The position numbers and the translations under genes were made by a program. The notes below the pieces were generated by a model. That model ran no database searches and was not told where the DNA came from. It saw only the letters and a list, made by a program, of their open reading frames with translations. Shown here piece by piece: positions 17,021-25,466 of a stretch of DNA of 46,723 nt. The stretch comes from Methanobacteriota archaeon. Lineage in GTDB: Archaea; Thermoplasmatota; Thermoplasmata; RBG-16-68-12; JAFNFQ01. How positions within the stretch are numbered: position 1 is the stretch's first letter; the number at the start of each line of letters is the position of its first letter. The DNA lies in NCBI GenBank assembly GCA_017885655.1, contig JAFNFQ010000009.1:1-46723 (forward strand), given 5' to 3'.

Positions 17021-17084
17021 TCGACTCTCTCTCCAGAATTCACTGCCCACTAGCCCTATTTCTCGTTTGCGAAAGCGATGCAGA

Positions 17085-17212
17085 GAAGCGGGCATGTCGA
17101 GGCCGGGGAACAGTATATTCTGCACGGGGAATGCAGAGATGCTTGCCACCATACTTTCCCCGTATGGACAGAGACTCAAGTGCGAAGTTGACCTGAGGGG
17201 GGCCCGAGTGCT
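17085..17212 (+). pseudogene. Remnant of a second pok 3' end
   Basis: Matches the last ~40 codons of pok (16283-16409): both contain the run CCACCATACTTTCCCCGTAT and code for AEMLATILSPYGQRLKCEV. Identity is roughly 80 percent by hand count, with most changes at third positions, so it evolved as a gene before losing its 5' part. The frame runs on past the old stop position. Confidence 0.85.
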
Positions 17213-17287
17213 CAAAGAGACGGCCGAAGGCATATTCCATTATTTCCTCCATAGGACTATCGGTAATATATAAATAAATGTAGGTCG

Positions 17288-17303
17288 TGCCGATATATCG
17301 GCA
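17288..17303. promoter_or_regulatory. Perfect 16-base palindrome at the start of an HTH gene
   Basis: TGCCGATATATCGGCA is its own reverse complement and its last base is the A of the start ATG. The TATA-like stretch TATATAAATAAA lies just upstream (about 17267-17278). A repressor bound here would cover the transcription start, so autoregulation by the downstream HTH protein is likely. Confidence 0.6.
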
Positions 17304-17941
17304 TGGTTCTCAAAGCGGCGTCAAAAACCGACATGCGGGGGATACTCCGCGAGCGGATCCTCAGGCGTCTGCTACAGCCCGAGCCCAACAAACGCCGGCC
17401 GCGCTCCCTCTACGAAATCGCGAAGGACGCGGACGTGGCCTACAGCTGGGCGTACGAAATCATGAAAGACGCCGAGAAGCTCCATGCGGCCAAGGGCTCC
17501 CGCGTCACGAGGCCCGACCGCCTCTACAGCTATTGGCTGCGGCATCATGTTCCACCGCTCTTCAGCGACTATCAGGTGCCGGATCCTGCCAAGCTCCTCA
17601 CAGAAACCGACCTGCCATACGCGGTCACGACCTACGGCGCCGACCAGGCGATCCAACGCTACCTGTTCCCGCGGCGGTATGACGTGTGTATCATGGAAGG
17701 AGATGCGTCTGCATGGCACAATGAAATCCTGCGAGGAGGTTTCGTCGGCGGCGGGAACTTGCGACTGCTGCTGCGCGATGAAGACATCTTGAAGACGGGC
17801 GAGCGGCACCGCGGCCTCCGGATAGTCTGCCTCCCCCAGCTGATCTTGGACTTGATTGTTGAGGGAGGGGTCTGCACAGAGGCCGCCCGCCTACTGTATA
17901 GGCGAATCTACGATGCCGACCCCCCCGTACACTGGCCCTGA
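17303..17941 (+). CDS. HTH regulator, likely antitoxin of an NTase pair
   Basis: 212 residues. The N-terminal third is a basic winged-helix-type domain (RGILRERILRRLLQ, then SLYEIAKDADVAYSWAYEIM). The C-terminal part reads LLRDEDILKTGERHRGLRIV and LPQLILDLIVEGG followed by EAARLL, a pattern seen in the effector domain of AbiEi-like proteins. The next gene, a nucleotidyltransferase, starts 29 bases before this gene ends, so the pair is translationally coupled. The palindrome over the start codon supports autoregulation. Assignment as a type IV-like antitoxin rests on gene order and weak similarity. Confidence 0.6.
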   Translation: MVLKAASKTDMRGILRERILRRLLQPEPNKRRPRSLYEIAKDADVAYSWAYEIMKDAEKLHAAKGSRVTRPDRLYSYWLRHHVPPLFSDYQVPDPAKLLTETDLPYAVTTYGADQAIQRYLFPRRYDVCIMEGDASAWHNEILRGGFVGGGNLRLLLRDEDILKTGERHRGLRIVCLPQLILDLIVEGGVCTEAARLLYRRIYDADPPVHWP

Positions 17942-18716
17942 GATCCGCGTCAGCCTCGACGTCCTGAGAAAGATACTGCCCGGTCTTCCAGAACCGGTTG
18001 TCCTTCTCGGCGGCTGGGGCGTCCGCTTCGTCGTCAACGACCTTTGGCGGGAAGCCACGGGACAGGATTACTTCGGAAGCCGGGACATAGACCTCGGATT
18101 CCACACCCCGCCGGGCGCGAGCTTGGAGATACTGAAGGACGGGAACCTTCCCGCAGCCCTTCGGCATTTGGAGACGCTCGGATTCACCAGGGAGGGGATG
18201 TACAGTCTGGTTCGGTACTATCGATGGGAGGATGACACGCCGGTGACGCCGGAGGAAGCGAAGCGGTTGCTGGCCCCTGACTACTACATGATCACGGTCG
18301 ACCTCATCGCGAGCCACGAGAGGCGCGACCTGCGCAGGATCGCAGAATTCCAGCCGTTCAGCGAACCGCTGCTGGCGCGGGTCTTCGAGGAGCCGGCGGA
18401 GAGGCTGGAGAAGCGAGTCGAGGGGCGGGTGGTCTGGGTGCCGGCTCCCCATGTCCTCCTTGCGATGAAACTAGTCAGCTTCCCGGAGAGGACGAAGGAC
18501 GACAAGGCCCTGAAGGATCTCTGCGACATGTACGCCATCATCGCGTACAGCGGAGTCCCGCCCGCGAGCCTCGGGTCGCACGCCGCCAGCATGACGGGCG
18601 ACTTTCAGCGGTTGGTTCTCCATGCCCGCGAAAGCGAATTCCTAGAGCAGGCGGCAATCCATCTCGGAATCGAACCGCGGTCACTCCGGGACGCTTTGAA
18701 CGCCATCATGAAGTAA
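17913..18716 (+). CDS. Nucleotidyltransferase, likely toxin of a type IV-like pair
   Basis: 267 residues. NTase fold signature: VVLLGGWGVRF (G-G-W loop) followed ~30 residues later by GSRDIDLGF, giving the metal-binding Asp pair D-I-D. The middle (YYMITVDLIAS) supplies the third acidic residue, and VPAPHVLLAMKLVSFPERTK is the typical NTase C-terminal helix start with a lysine. The ATG at 17913 overlaps the upstream HTH gene; an earlier in-frame ATG at 17856 would overlap it by 86 bases and codes for an unlikely extension. Such proteins transfer nucleotides; toxicity is inferred from the pairing. Confidence 0.7.
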   Translation: MPTPPYTGPEIRVSLDVLRKILPGLPEPVVLLGGWGVRFVVNDLWREATGQDYFGSRDIDLGFHTPPGASLEILKDGNLPAALRHLETLGFTREGMYSLVRYYRWEDDTPVTPEEAKRLLAPDYYMITVDLIASHERRDLRRIAEFQPFSEPLLARVFEEPAERLEKRVEGRVVWVPAPHVLLAMKLVSFPERTKDDKALKDLCDMYAIIAYSGVPPASLGSHAASMTGDFQRLVLHARESEFLEQAAIHLGIEPRSLRDALNAIMK

Positions 18717-18764
18717 GGGGCGATCTCCACCGATTTTTCTCATAGCCTGTCGGCGGGCTCATCC

Positions 18765-19103
18765 ATGGAAGACTACTCATACTCCACGCATCAATACACC
18801 TTCGTGACTCATTCATTTGAGGTTCCTAGACCGCGATTCTCCCGTCGAGGCGCGAATCCGACCCTGGAGACGATTGAATACATGGAGGCAGCTCTGCGCG
18901 CTGCGGACCGCCCGACGAGTCGGAACGAGCTGCTCTCGGTCCTCGCCTCATGGGGGCATTCCACGACCCGCCAGAGCCTCAACGCCGCCCTCGCCTTCCT
19001 CGGCGAACAAGGCGTGATTGCTGAGGGCAGCAAAGGTCTCGTCTATGTTCCTGCCGCCTCGCCGGAGCTCCTGAGGGCGATACGAGAAGGACCGAGAATG
19101 TAA
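18765..19103 (+). CDS. Small winged-helix protein
   Basis: 112 residues. After a tyrosine-rich N-terminus (MEDYSYSTHQYTF) the C-terminal ~70 residues form a helix-turn-helix: TIEYMEAALRAADRPTSRNE, then SVLASWGHSTTRQSLNAALA and a wing GVIAEGSKGLVYVP. It follows the NTase gene by 48 bases on the same strand and may be a third member of that unit. Function unknown; DNA binding is inferred. Confidence 0.55.
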   Translation: MEDYSYSTHQYTFVTHSFEVPRPRFSRRGANPTLETIEYMEAALRAADRPTSRNELLSVLASWGHSTTRQSLNAALAFLGEQGVIAEGSKGLVYVPAASPELLRAIREGPRM

Positions 19104-19227
19104 TGCCGCCAGGGGCGAAGGAGATAACTCTCGAAAGAAGACGCTGAGCAGGTGCACAACGCATTGCCTCAGATGGCGGGAATCGGCAGCGGTCCGCCAG
19201 GTTCCTCCAGGCCTAGATTCGCTCTGA

Positions 19228-19629
19228 CTACGCGAGCCCAATTAGCCGGTCCACCGACCATGCGCCCGCCCCGAGCATCAGCACGAGGAGAGCGAGCACG
19301 AGATAGATGATGTCGAGCTCGTAGCCCCCGACGAACTTCTTCTTCATTGTCCTCTTGGCGAATATCGTCGTCGCGATCATCTCGAGCACGCACAACACGG
19401 CGACGACCTGGGTCAGGAACCCGATCACCAGTGCGATACCGCCGAAGAACTCGAGGAGGCTGAAGGCGAGGGCGAACGCGGCACCGCCCGGGAACCCCGT
19501 GCTGCCGATCATTTTCATCGTCTTCTTCAGATCTTTGACCTTCGGCCAGCCGTGCACGATGAAGAGGAGGCCCAGGACGACCCTGGCCACCGTTGCCGCA
19601 ATGTCAAGTTGCGCGGGGATTAGGGACAT
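19228..19629 (-). CDS. DoxX family membrane protein
   Basis: 133 residues with four predicted membrane helices. The first helix carries the DoxX signature RVVLGLLFIVHGWPKVKDL, followed by LAFSLLEFFGGIALVIGFLT, ATTIFAKRTMKKKF and a final helix YLVLALLVLMLGAGAWSVD. DoxX proteins are membrane components linked to quinone/thiosulfate chemistry or redox stress in some species; the substrate here is unknown. CATTAAG near 19655 on the minus strand is a likely promoter. Separate from the upstream DUF3795 gene by 92 bases. Confidence 0.85.
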   Translation of the reverse strand: MSLIPAQLDIAATVARVVLGLLFIVHGWPKVKDLKKTMKMIGSTGFPGGAAFALAFSLLEFFGGIALVIGFLTQVVAVLCVLEMIATTIFAKRTMKKKFVGGYELDIIYLVLALLVLMLGAGAWSVDRLIGLA

Positions 19630-19721
19630 GATGGATGCCAGAAATCCGTGATTCTTAATGCTTTACATATCACGGGATCATCAATCAGTGAACCAAGGCC
19701 ACCGGGCAACCTGTCGTTGCC

Positions 19722-20153
19722 TCACTTCTTTGACGACACTCTCGCTGCCTTGATGTAATCCTGCAGCCAAGGAGGCGTCTTCCCCGCCTCAGCGAGCATC
19801 CTGACCAGATTCGGCGTGCTGGAGAACTGCCTCATGCACAGCATGTACTCCTCCTTCGTCGCGAAGAAGGTCGCCGGGACCAGAGGCTTCAGCTTGCCGC
19901 ACGGGAAGTCGTCGCATTGAGCGCAGCTCTCCACGCCCCTCTTGCGGGCGCATGGCCTCGCCTTGCACTGCCTGTCAGCGAGCTTGCCATCGCTCTGGCA
20001 TCCGTCGCACTTCACGTTCTCCGCCGTGTACATGTCGAGACCGAAGAGCTTCCTCCAGCCATCGACGAGCTCCTGCCTGACCGCCGGGTCGTCCGACCTG
20101 GCGGCGCACAGGTGGCAGCTGTAGCCGCAGTAGCCGATCATCTCCTTGGTCAA
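19722..20153 (-). CDS. DUF3795 zinc-binding protein
   Basis: 143 residues. Cysteine-rich in the DUF3795 pattern: IGYCGYSCHLCAAR at the N-terminus, then KCDGCQSDG, CKARPCARKRG, ESCAQCDDFPCGKL. The cysteines probably bind zinc or an iron-sulfur cluster. The function of the family is not known. It lies 13 bases downstream of metF on the same strand, so it may be the last gene of the hdr-met transcript. Confidence 0.85.
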   Translation of the reverse strand: MTKEMIGYCGYSCHLCAARSDDPAVRQELVDGWRKLFGLDMYTAENVKCDGCQSDGKLADRQCKARPCARKRGVESCAQCDDFPCGKLKPLVPATFFATKEEYMLCMRQFSSTPNLVRMLAEAGKTPPWLQDYIKAARVSSKK

Positions 20154-20166
20154 AGCTAGAGCATCC

Positions 20167-21084
20167 TCAGACGGCGGGTCTCGGCAGCAGCCCCGCTTTC
20201 TCCACGATCTCCGGCACCTTCTCCTCCCACTCTATCGCCATGATGTGCACGCCCTGCACGCCCTCGATCTTCCTCAGTGCCTCGATTGTCTCCACCGCAA
20301 TCTTGACGCCCTCGGCCTTCGCGTCGCTCGCCTTTTTCATCCTCTCGAAGAGCGAGTCAGGCACGGTCATCCCGAGCACCTTGTCATTGACGAACTTCGC
20401 AGCGCCGAGTGATTTCAAAGGAACCACACCGCCGATGATGTGCACCTTCTTGTGCAGCCCCTTGGCTCTCACTGCCGCCATCCACTTCTCGAACCTCTCG
20501 ATGTCGAAGACGCCCTGCGTCTGGATGAAGTCGGCCCCCGCCACGACCTTCTTCTCCAGTCTGGGGACCCTGTATTCGGCCGGCTCCGCAAGGGGGTTCT
20601 CGGCCGCCCCGATGAACAGTTTCGGCGGGACGTCCATCTGCTCGCCGTTCTGGAACTTCCTCTCATCCCTCATCCTCCTGGCCATGTCGATCATCTGTAT
20701 CGAGTCGAGGTCGAACACGCCCTTGGCCTCTGGATGGTTTCCGAGCTTCTGGTGATCTCCCGTAAGCAACAGGACATCCCTGATTCCAACAGCCGATGCT
20801 CCGAGCAAGTCGCTCTGGATCGCAAGCCTATTCCTGTCTCTCGCCGTGACCTGCATGACCGGCTCGATGCCTGCCTGCATCAATATCGTGGCGGCGGCGA
20901 AGCTGGACAGCCTCACTATCGCGGCTTGATTGTCTGTGATGTTTGCGGCGTCGACCTTGCCCTTGATCATCTTGGCCTTCTGCCTGATGACGTCGCCGCT
21001 CGCGCTCTTTGGCGGGCCGCACTCGCACGTGACGGCGAACTGCCCCTTCTCCAGGATCTTCTCGAGGTTGCTACCCGCCTTCAT
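20167..21084 (-). CDS. metF: Methylenetetrahydrofolate reductase (MetF-type)
   Basis: Reduces 5,10-methylene-tetrahydrofolate to 5-methyl-tetrahydrofolate. 305 residues, the normal size. TIM-barrel features: TCECGPPKS at the N-terminus (catalytic Glu region), the flavin/folate segment NITDNQAA, VMQVTARDRNRLAIQSDLLG, the conserved LLLTGDH, and GADFIQTQGVFD with IIGGVVPLKS. Its ATG overlaps the metV stop by four bases. In Moorella MetF works only with MetV and sits in a complex with HdrCBA and MvhD; the same genes in the same order are upstream here. The natural pterin (H4F or an archaeal analogue) cannot be read from the sequence. Confidence 0.9.
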   Translation of the reverse strand: MKAGSNLEKILEKGQFAVTCECGPPKSASGDVIRQKAKMIKGKVDAANITDNQAAIVRLSSFAAATILMQAGIEPVMQVTARDRNRLAIQSDLLGASAVGIRDVLLLTGDHQKLGNHPEAKGVFDLDSIQMIDMARRMRDERKFQNGEQMDVPPKLFIGAAENPLAEPAEYRVPRLEKKVVAGADFIQTQGVFDIERFEKWMAAVRAKGLHKKVHIIGGVVPLKSLGAAKFVNDKVLGMTVPDSLFERMKKASDAKAEGVKIAVETIEALRKIEGVQGVHIMAIEWEEKVPEIVEKAGLLPRPAV

Positions 21085-21752
21085 GGGACCACCTCTTCCT
21101 CCTTCACTGTCTTCCGAGGCCCGCTGTGCCCGGCGATGTCCCACCTCTTCGGCGGCTGGATCTTCGACATCCAGTCAAGCCTGTCCATCGCTTTGAGCTT
21201 ATAGTAGATGAGGGCCCACGCGCAGTCCGTCTGAGAGTCGACCTCGCACTTCCCGTTCTGCGAGCCGCCGCACGGTCCGTTCATGAGCTGCTTGGCGCAC
21301 CTCGTGACCGGGCATATGCCGCCAGTGAGATGGAGTATGCAGTCCCCGCACGCCCTGCAGTTCTCCAGCCAGATGGCGTGCTGGGTCGGGAAGCCCATGA
21401 GCGTCGTGTTAAGCGCGGGGAGCACAGGTTTCTCCGGGTACATCTCAGCGACCAGCTGCACGCCGATGCCGCAGGCCATCGAGAGAACCGCTTCGGCGTC
21501 CCTGACCTTGTCCTTCATCTCGCCGACCCACTCCCTTTCGCATTGCCTCTCTATCGTGCCTTCGACTACCTTGACCTCATGTCCTTGCTTTTTGCCGTTG
21601 ATCTTGAGGAGCGATGATAAGACGCTGACCTCTTTCTCCCCTCCGGCGAGGCAGACCGTGACGCACGTCCCGCAGCCGGCGACGAATATCCTGTCGTAGC
21701 CCTTTGTCATCTCCAGGATCTCTGTCACCGATTTCCGCTCGCCGACGATCAT
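21081..21752 (-). CDS. metV: MetV, zinc/iron-sulfur partner of MetF
   Basis: 223 residues, the MetF-partner family (methylenetetrahydrofolate reductase C-terminal domain). Cysteine motifs: AGCGTCVTVCLAGG near residue 27, MACGIGV mid-protein, and the C-terminal cluster NCRACGDC, GGICPVTRCAKQLMNGPCGG with a final CAW. The NGPCGG motif is diagnostic. It stabilises and activates MetF in acetogens. The ATG at 21752 overlaps the mvhD stop (ATGA). An open frame extends far upstream but is only a shadow of mvhD. Confidence 0.9.
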   Translation of the reverse strand: MIVGERKSVTEILEMTKGYDRIFVAGCGTCVTVCLAGGEKEVSVLSSLLKINGKKQGHEVKVVEGTIERQCEREWVGEMKDKVRDAEAVLSMACGIGVQLVAEMYPEKPVLPALNTTLMGFPTQHAIWLENCRACGDCILHLTGGICPVTRCAKQLMNGPCGGSQNGKCEVDSQTDCAWALIYYKLKAMDRLDWMSKIQPPKRWDIAGHSGPRKTVKEEEVVP

Positions 21753-22225
21753 TTCGCGACCCCCGTCCCCAGAGGACTCGGCCCGAGCCTCCTCACCTTC
21801 TCGGTCATGTCCGCGATCATCTCGGCGAACTTGCTGGCCATGGCGGACGAGAGGTTGTACATCTCGACCCTCTCCGGCTCGATGCCGACTTCCTCGAGCA
21901 GCTTCTTTGCGGCGGCGACCCTCTTCTTCGCCCTGTAGTTGCCGTTCAAGAAGTGGCAGTCGCCATCGAGGCAGCCCATGACCATGACGCCGTCCGCGCC
22001 GTCCTCGATCGCCCTGAGCAGGTAGAGTATCTCGATCTTCCCCGAGCACGGGAGCCTGATGACCCTCGCGTTCGGCGGGTAGTTCAGCCTCATCGAGCCC
22101 GCCAGGTCCGCGGCGGCGTACGCGCAGAAGTTGCAGCAGAACGCGACTATCCGCGGCTGGAACGACGCATCCGCTTCGGTCCCCTTCTTCACCGCCGCCA
22201 CCGCCTCAGCCGCCATTCGTCGCAC
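21749..22225 (-). CDS. mvhD: MvhD-type hydrogenase/Hdr iron-sulfur subunit
   Basis: 158 residues. A [2Fe-2S] protein that passes electrons to HdrA. Motifs: FCCNFCAYAAADLAG at about 29-43, RLPCSGKI and MGCLDGDCHFLNGN, the MvhD/FrhD cysteine pattern. The start overlaps the end of hdrA by about 20 bases (a second ATG at 22216 is equally possible). No hydrogenase gene (mvhA/G) is in the window, so the electron donor is not evident; NADH (via HdrA), formate or hydrogen are all possible. Confidence 0.9.
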   Translation of the reverse strand: MRRMAAEAVAAVKKGTEADASFQPRIVAFCCNFCAYAAADLAGSMRLNYPPNARVIRLPCSGKIEILYLLRAIEDGADGVMVMGCLDGDCHFLNGNYRAKKRVAAAKKLLEEVGIEPERVEMYNLSSAMASKFAEMIADMTEKVRRLGPSPLGTGVAK

Positions 22226-25200
22226 CTCCGATGAGAGCGTCCACCATCGGGATTATTTGATCGTCCTCGTAGCTCCTCAGCACTATCGCCTTGGCGGGAC
22301 ACTCCGCCGTGCATATGCCGCACCCGCGACACTTCGCCATGTTCACCTCGGCGAGACCCTCCCTGTCGATAAAGATGGCGTCGTACGGGCAGGTCCTCAG
22401 GCATGTCATGCAGCCTGCGCATCTCTCGGACAAGACTCGCGCGACCACGCCTCCGACCTCGATGAACTCGCGCGAGATGATCGCCATGCCCCTCGCCGCC
22501 GCCGCGCATCCCTGGGCCACCGAATCTCCCACGTCCCTCGGGAACTGCGCAGCGCCCGCGATGAATATCCCGCTGTTCGTCGCGTCCACGGGCGCGAGCT
22601 TCACGTGAGCTTCCTGGATGAAACCCTCGGGCGAGGAGCTGATCCTCAGGGCCCTCATGAGCTCCTCGGAGCCGTGGGAGGGAATCCCGCCGACGGACAA
22701 CACGAGGAGGTCGAGCGTGAGGTCGAGGGTCGACCTCATGAGAGGATCCTTGACGACGAGCCGCGGCTTATCGCCTGTCGTGATCTTCGGCATGTCCTCG
22801 AACGAATACGCGACGAACCTGACGCCGAGGCCCTGAACCTCCTCGTAAAGGAGTTCCTGCGTCCAGGTCGTCCGCATGCTCTCGTAGAGGACGTACACAT
22901 TCGCCGCCGGATATCTCTGCTTCAGCTCCCGAGCGGATTTCAGGCCGCTCGCGCAGCAGAACCGGGAGCAATACCCATTGCGGCCCCACCTCATGTCCGC
23001 GCACAGCAGGACGGCGATGTTCTTCGGGTCCGCGACGAAGCTGTCCAGCTTGCCCCTCGTCGGCCCGGTCCCGGAGAGGAGCCTCTCCAACTCGGCGGTG
23101 GTCAGCACGGCCTTCGACTTCCTGTGCCCCCAGCGCCTCAGCTGCTCCTTGTCGCCGGCCTCGAACCCAGTCGCCACGACGATCGCACCGGACTCCAACT
23201 CGATGTCCTTGGAGCTCAGGTCGATCGCGCCTGGCTTGCACACCTTGACGCACTCCCCGCACTTCGTGCACGCCTCCGCGTCGATGTAGTACCTTGGCGG
23301 GTAGGTGTCCTTCCTGTACACCGCCCTCCTCGAGAACATCCCTTCCTCGAACTCGTCTGCCACCTTGACCGGGCAGACCTTGACGCACTCGCCGCAGAGG
23401 TTGCACCTGTCCGAGACGAACTCGTTTGAAGTGGCGGTGAGTGTGAAATTGCCGACGTACCCCCCGACATTGTCGATTGCCGTCGACGCGTGCAGATGGA
23501 ACTTGTCGGACTCTGAGAGTTCGCAGGTGATCTCGGATATCAGTTCCCCGCCAGAAGTCTCCTGGGGATAGACCGAGCTGAACTTCGCGACATTCCCGCC
23601 GACGTATGGTTTCCTCTCGATGAGGTGCGTCTCGAACCCATTCGATACGAACTCCCTTGCCGCGGACAGCCCTGCGATGCCGCCGCCGATCACCACCGCC
23701 CTCGGCACGACGCCGACAGTCGTCACGTCGAGTGCCGAGAGGTTCGCCGCCCTCGCCGCTGACATCATCACGAGGTCCTTCGCCTTCGACAGTGCGGCGG
23801 GCCCGTCAGGGTGGACCCAGGAGCACTGGTTCCTGATGTTCGCCATGTCGAGGAGGAACGGGTTCAGCCCCGCCTCCCGCAACGCCTCCTGGAATGTCGC
23901 CTCGTGCGTCCGCGGGGTGCACGCCGCCACGACGACCCTCGTCAGCCCCTTCTCCGTGATGCTCTTCACCATGCTCCTCTGCCCCTCCTCGGAGCAGGAG
24001 AACATGTTCTCCTCGACGTAGACGACGCCAGGCAGCTCCTTCGAATATTCCAGGAGCTCCTTGATATCGACCACAGAAGCGATGTTCTTGCCGCAGTGAC
24101 AGATGAAGATCCCCGTGCGTATCTCGTCTGTGGATAGAGTGGGATAGATTGGCGGCTCCGGGAACGACCTGTCCCCTTCCGTCTCCCCCGCCGCCCTCGC
24201 GGCCGCGCCGATGCCGCGGTAGGTCGAGTCGGTGATGTCCATGGGGCCGGCCACCATGCCCGCCAGATAGAGCCCGCCGCCACTGCTGTCGAGGGGACCG
24301 CCGCTCACGCGCGGTGCTTTCAGAAAGCCCCACTTGTCCGTCTCCAAGCCGAGGATCTTCGCGAGTTCACCCGTATCATTACTCGGGACAAGCGCGACAT
24401 TGAGCACGACCATGTCGAACGTCTTCGCCTTGATTCCCCCCTCGTTGGTGTCTTCGTAGGTGATAGTCAGGCTCCCGTCTTCGTTCTCCGCGATCTCGGC
24501 GGGCCTGCCCCTGATGAACTCCGCGACCTTGTCCTCGAACCTTATCCTCCTGTAGAACTCCTCGTAGCCCTTCCCCGGGGCTCTGATGTCTATGTAGAAA
24601 ATCGTGACCTCCGTGGACGGGTCGTGCTCCTTGACCAGGAGCGCGTCCTTCATCCCGTACATGCAGCAGATCCTCGAGCAGTACTCCTGCCCGGACTTGT
24701 GGTCCCGCGAGCCCACGCAATTGATGAAGGCGACGCGCTTGGGCTCCTCCATGTCCGACATGCGGACGAGGCGCCCCCTCGTCGGCCCGGCTGCGTTGAT
24801 GAGCCTCTCGAGCTCCAGAGTCGTCACGACGTTCGGGAACCTCCTGTAGCCGAATTCCTCGAGGGCCGTCGGATCGAACGTCGTCGCTCCCGTGGCCACA
24901 ACTATCGCGCCGACTTCGAGACGGACGGTCTCATCCCTCATCGAGAAGTCCACGCTCTTGGCGTTGCACGCCTCAGAGCACCTCTCGCACGCGATGAGAT
25001 GCCCCTTGTTCAGGCACAGGTCTTTGTCGATCACGTAGGCCTGCGGCACGGCCTGCGGGAACGGCTGGTAGATGGCTTTCCTTGTCGAAAGCCCGAGGTC
25101 GAACTCGTTCGGGGCGGCGACCGGGCATGCCTTGGTGCAGTCGCCGCAGGCGGTGCAGGTGTCCCTGACCATCCGGGCCTTCTGGAGGACGTCGACGGTG

Positions 25201-25466
25201 AAGCTGCCGGCTTGGCCCGAGACTCGCCTGACCTCCGAATTGGTCATTATTGTCACCATGGGGTGCCGGGCCACCTCGAGCATCCTCGGTGCGAGTATGC
25301 ACATCGAGCAGTCCATGGTGGGGAATGTCTTGTCGAGGCGGGGCATGTTGCCGCCGATGCTCGGGCTTCGCTCGACGACGGTGACGCGCACGCCCTGGTT
25401 CGCGATGTTGATGGCGGCCTGCATGCCGGCGATGCCGCCGCCGATGACCATGGCGGTGCGGCTCAT
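22206..25466 (-). CDS. hdrA: HdrA, tandem two-module flavin/iron-sulfur electron-transfer subunit
   Basis: 1086 residues, much longer than the ~650 of single HdrA. Two FAD (Rossmann) modules: AMVIGGGIAGMQAAINIA at the N-terminus and AVVIGGGIAGLSAAREF in the middle. Module one has CSMCILAPRM, an inserted ferredoxin CTACGDCTKACPVAAP and a CERCSEACN site. Module two starts with the canonical HdrA N-terminal segment (FICHCGKNIASVVD, AACTPRTHEATF, NQCSWVHPD), has ferredoxin clusters CNLCGECVKVCPVKV and CTKCGECVKVCKPGA, and ends with CAGCMTCLRTCP and CRGCGICTAECPAKA. Two FADs agree with HdrA from the Moorella MetFV complex. Start ATG 25466 overlaps the hdrB stop. HdrA is the electron-bifurcating flavoprotein in related complexes. 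Confidence 0.93.
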   Translation of the reverse strand: MSRTAMVIGGGIAGMQAAINIANQGVRVTVVERSPSIGGNMPRLDKTFPTMDCSMCILAPRMLEVARHPMVTIMTNSEVRRVSGQAGSFTVDVLQKARMVRDTCTACGDCTKACPVAAPNEFDLGLSTRKAIYQPFPQAVPQAYVIDKDLCLNKGHLIACERCSEACNAKSVDFSMRDETVRLEVGAIVVATGATTFDPTALEEFGYRRFPNVVTTLELERLINAAGPTRGRLVRMSDMEEPKRVAFINCVGSRDHKSGQEYCSRICCMYGMKDALLVKEHDPSTEVTIFYIDIRAPGKGYEEFYRRIRFEDKVAEFIRGRPAEIAENEDGSLTITYEDTNEGGIKAKTFDMVVLNVALVPSNDTGELAKILGLETDKWGFLKAPRVSGGPLDSSGGGLYLAGMVAGPMDITDSTYRGIGAAARAAGETEGDRSFPEPPIYPTLSTDEIRTGIFICHCGKNIASVVDIKELLEYSKELPGVVYVEENMFSCSEEGQRSMVKSITEKGLTRVVVAACTPRTHEATFQEALREAGLNPFLLDMANIRNQCSWVHPDGPAALSKAKDLVMMSAARAANLSALDVTTVGVVPRAVVIGGGIAGLSAAREFVSNGFETHLIERKPYVGGNVAKFSSVYPQETSGGELISEITCELSESDKFHLHASTAIDNVGGYVGNFTLTATSNEFVSDRCNLCGECVKVCPVKVADEFEEGMFSRRAVYRKDTYPPRYYIDAEACTKCGECVKVCKPGAIDLSSKDIELESGAIVVATGFEAGDKEQLRRWGHRKSKAVLTTAELERLLSGTGPTRGKLDSFVADPKNIAVLLCADMRWGRNGYCSRFCCASGLKSARELKQRYPAANVYVLYESMRTTWTQELLYEEVQGLGVRFVAYSFEDMPKITTGDKPRLVVKDPLMRSTLDLTLDLLVLSVGGIPSHGSEELMRALRISSSPEGFIQEAHVKLAPVDATNSGIFIAGAAQFPRDVGDSVAQGCAAAARGMAIISREFIEVGGVVARVLSERCAGCMTCLRTCPYDAIFIDREGLAEVNMAKCRGCGICTAECPAKAIVLRSYEDDQIIPMVDALIGGATNGG

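Noticed and set aside
17021-17233. N-terminal extension of the gene at 16472-17020
   Set aside because: It runs antisense through the pok remnant, and a ribosome binding site precedes the ATG at 17020.
22131-23429. 432-codon plus-strand frame opposite hdrA
   Set aside because: Antisense shadow of a gene with complete HdrA motifs.
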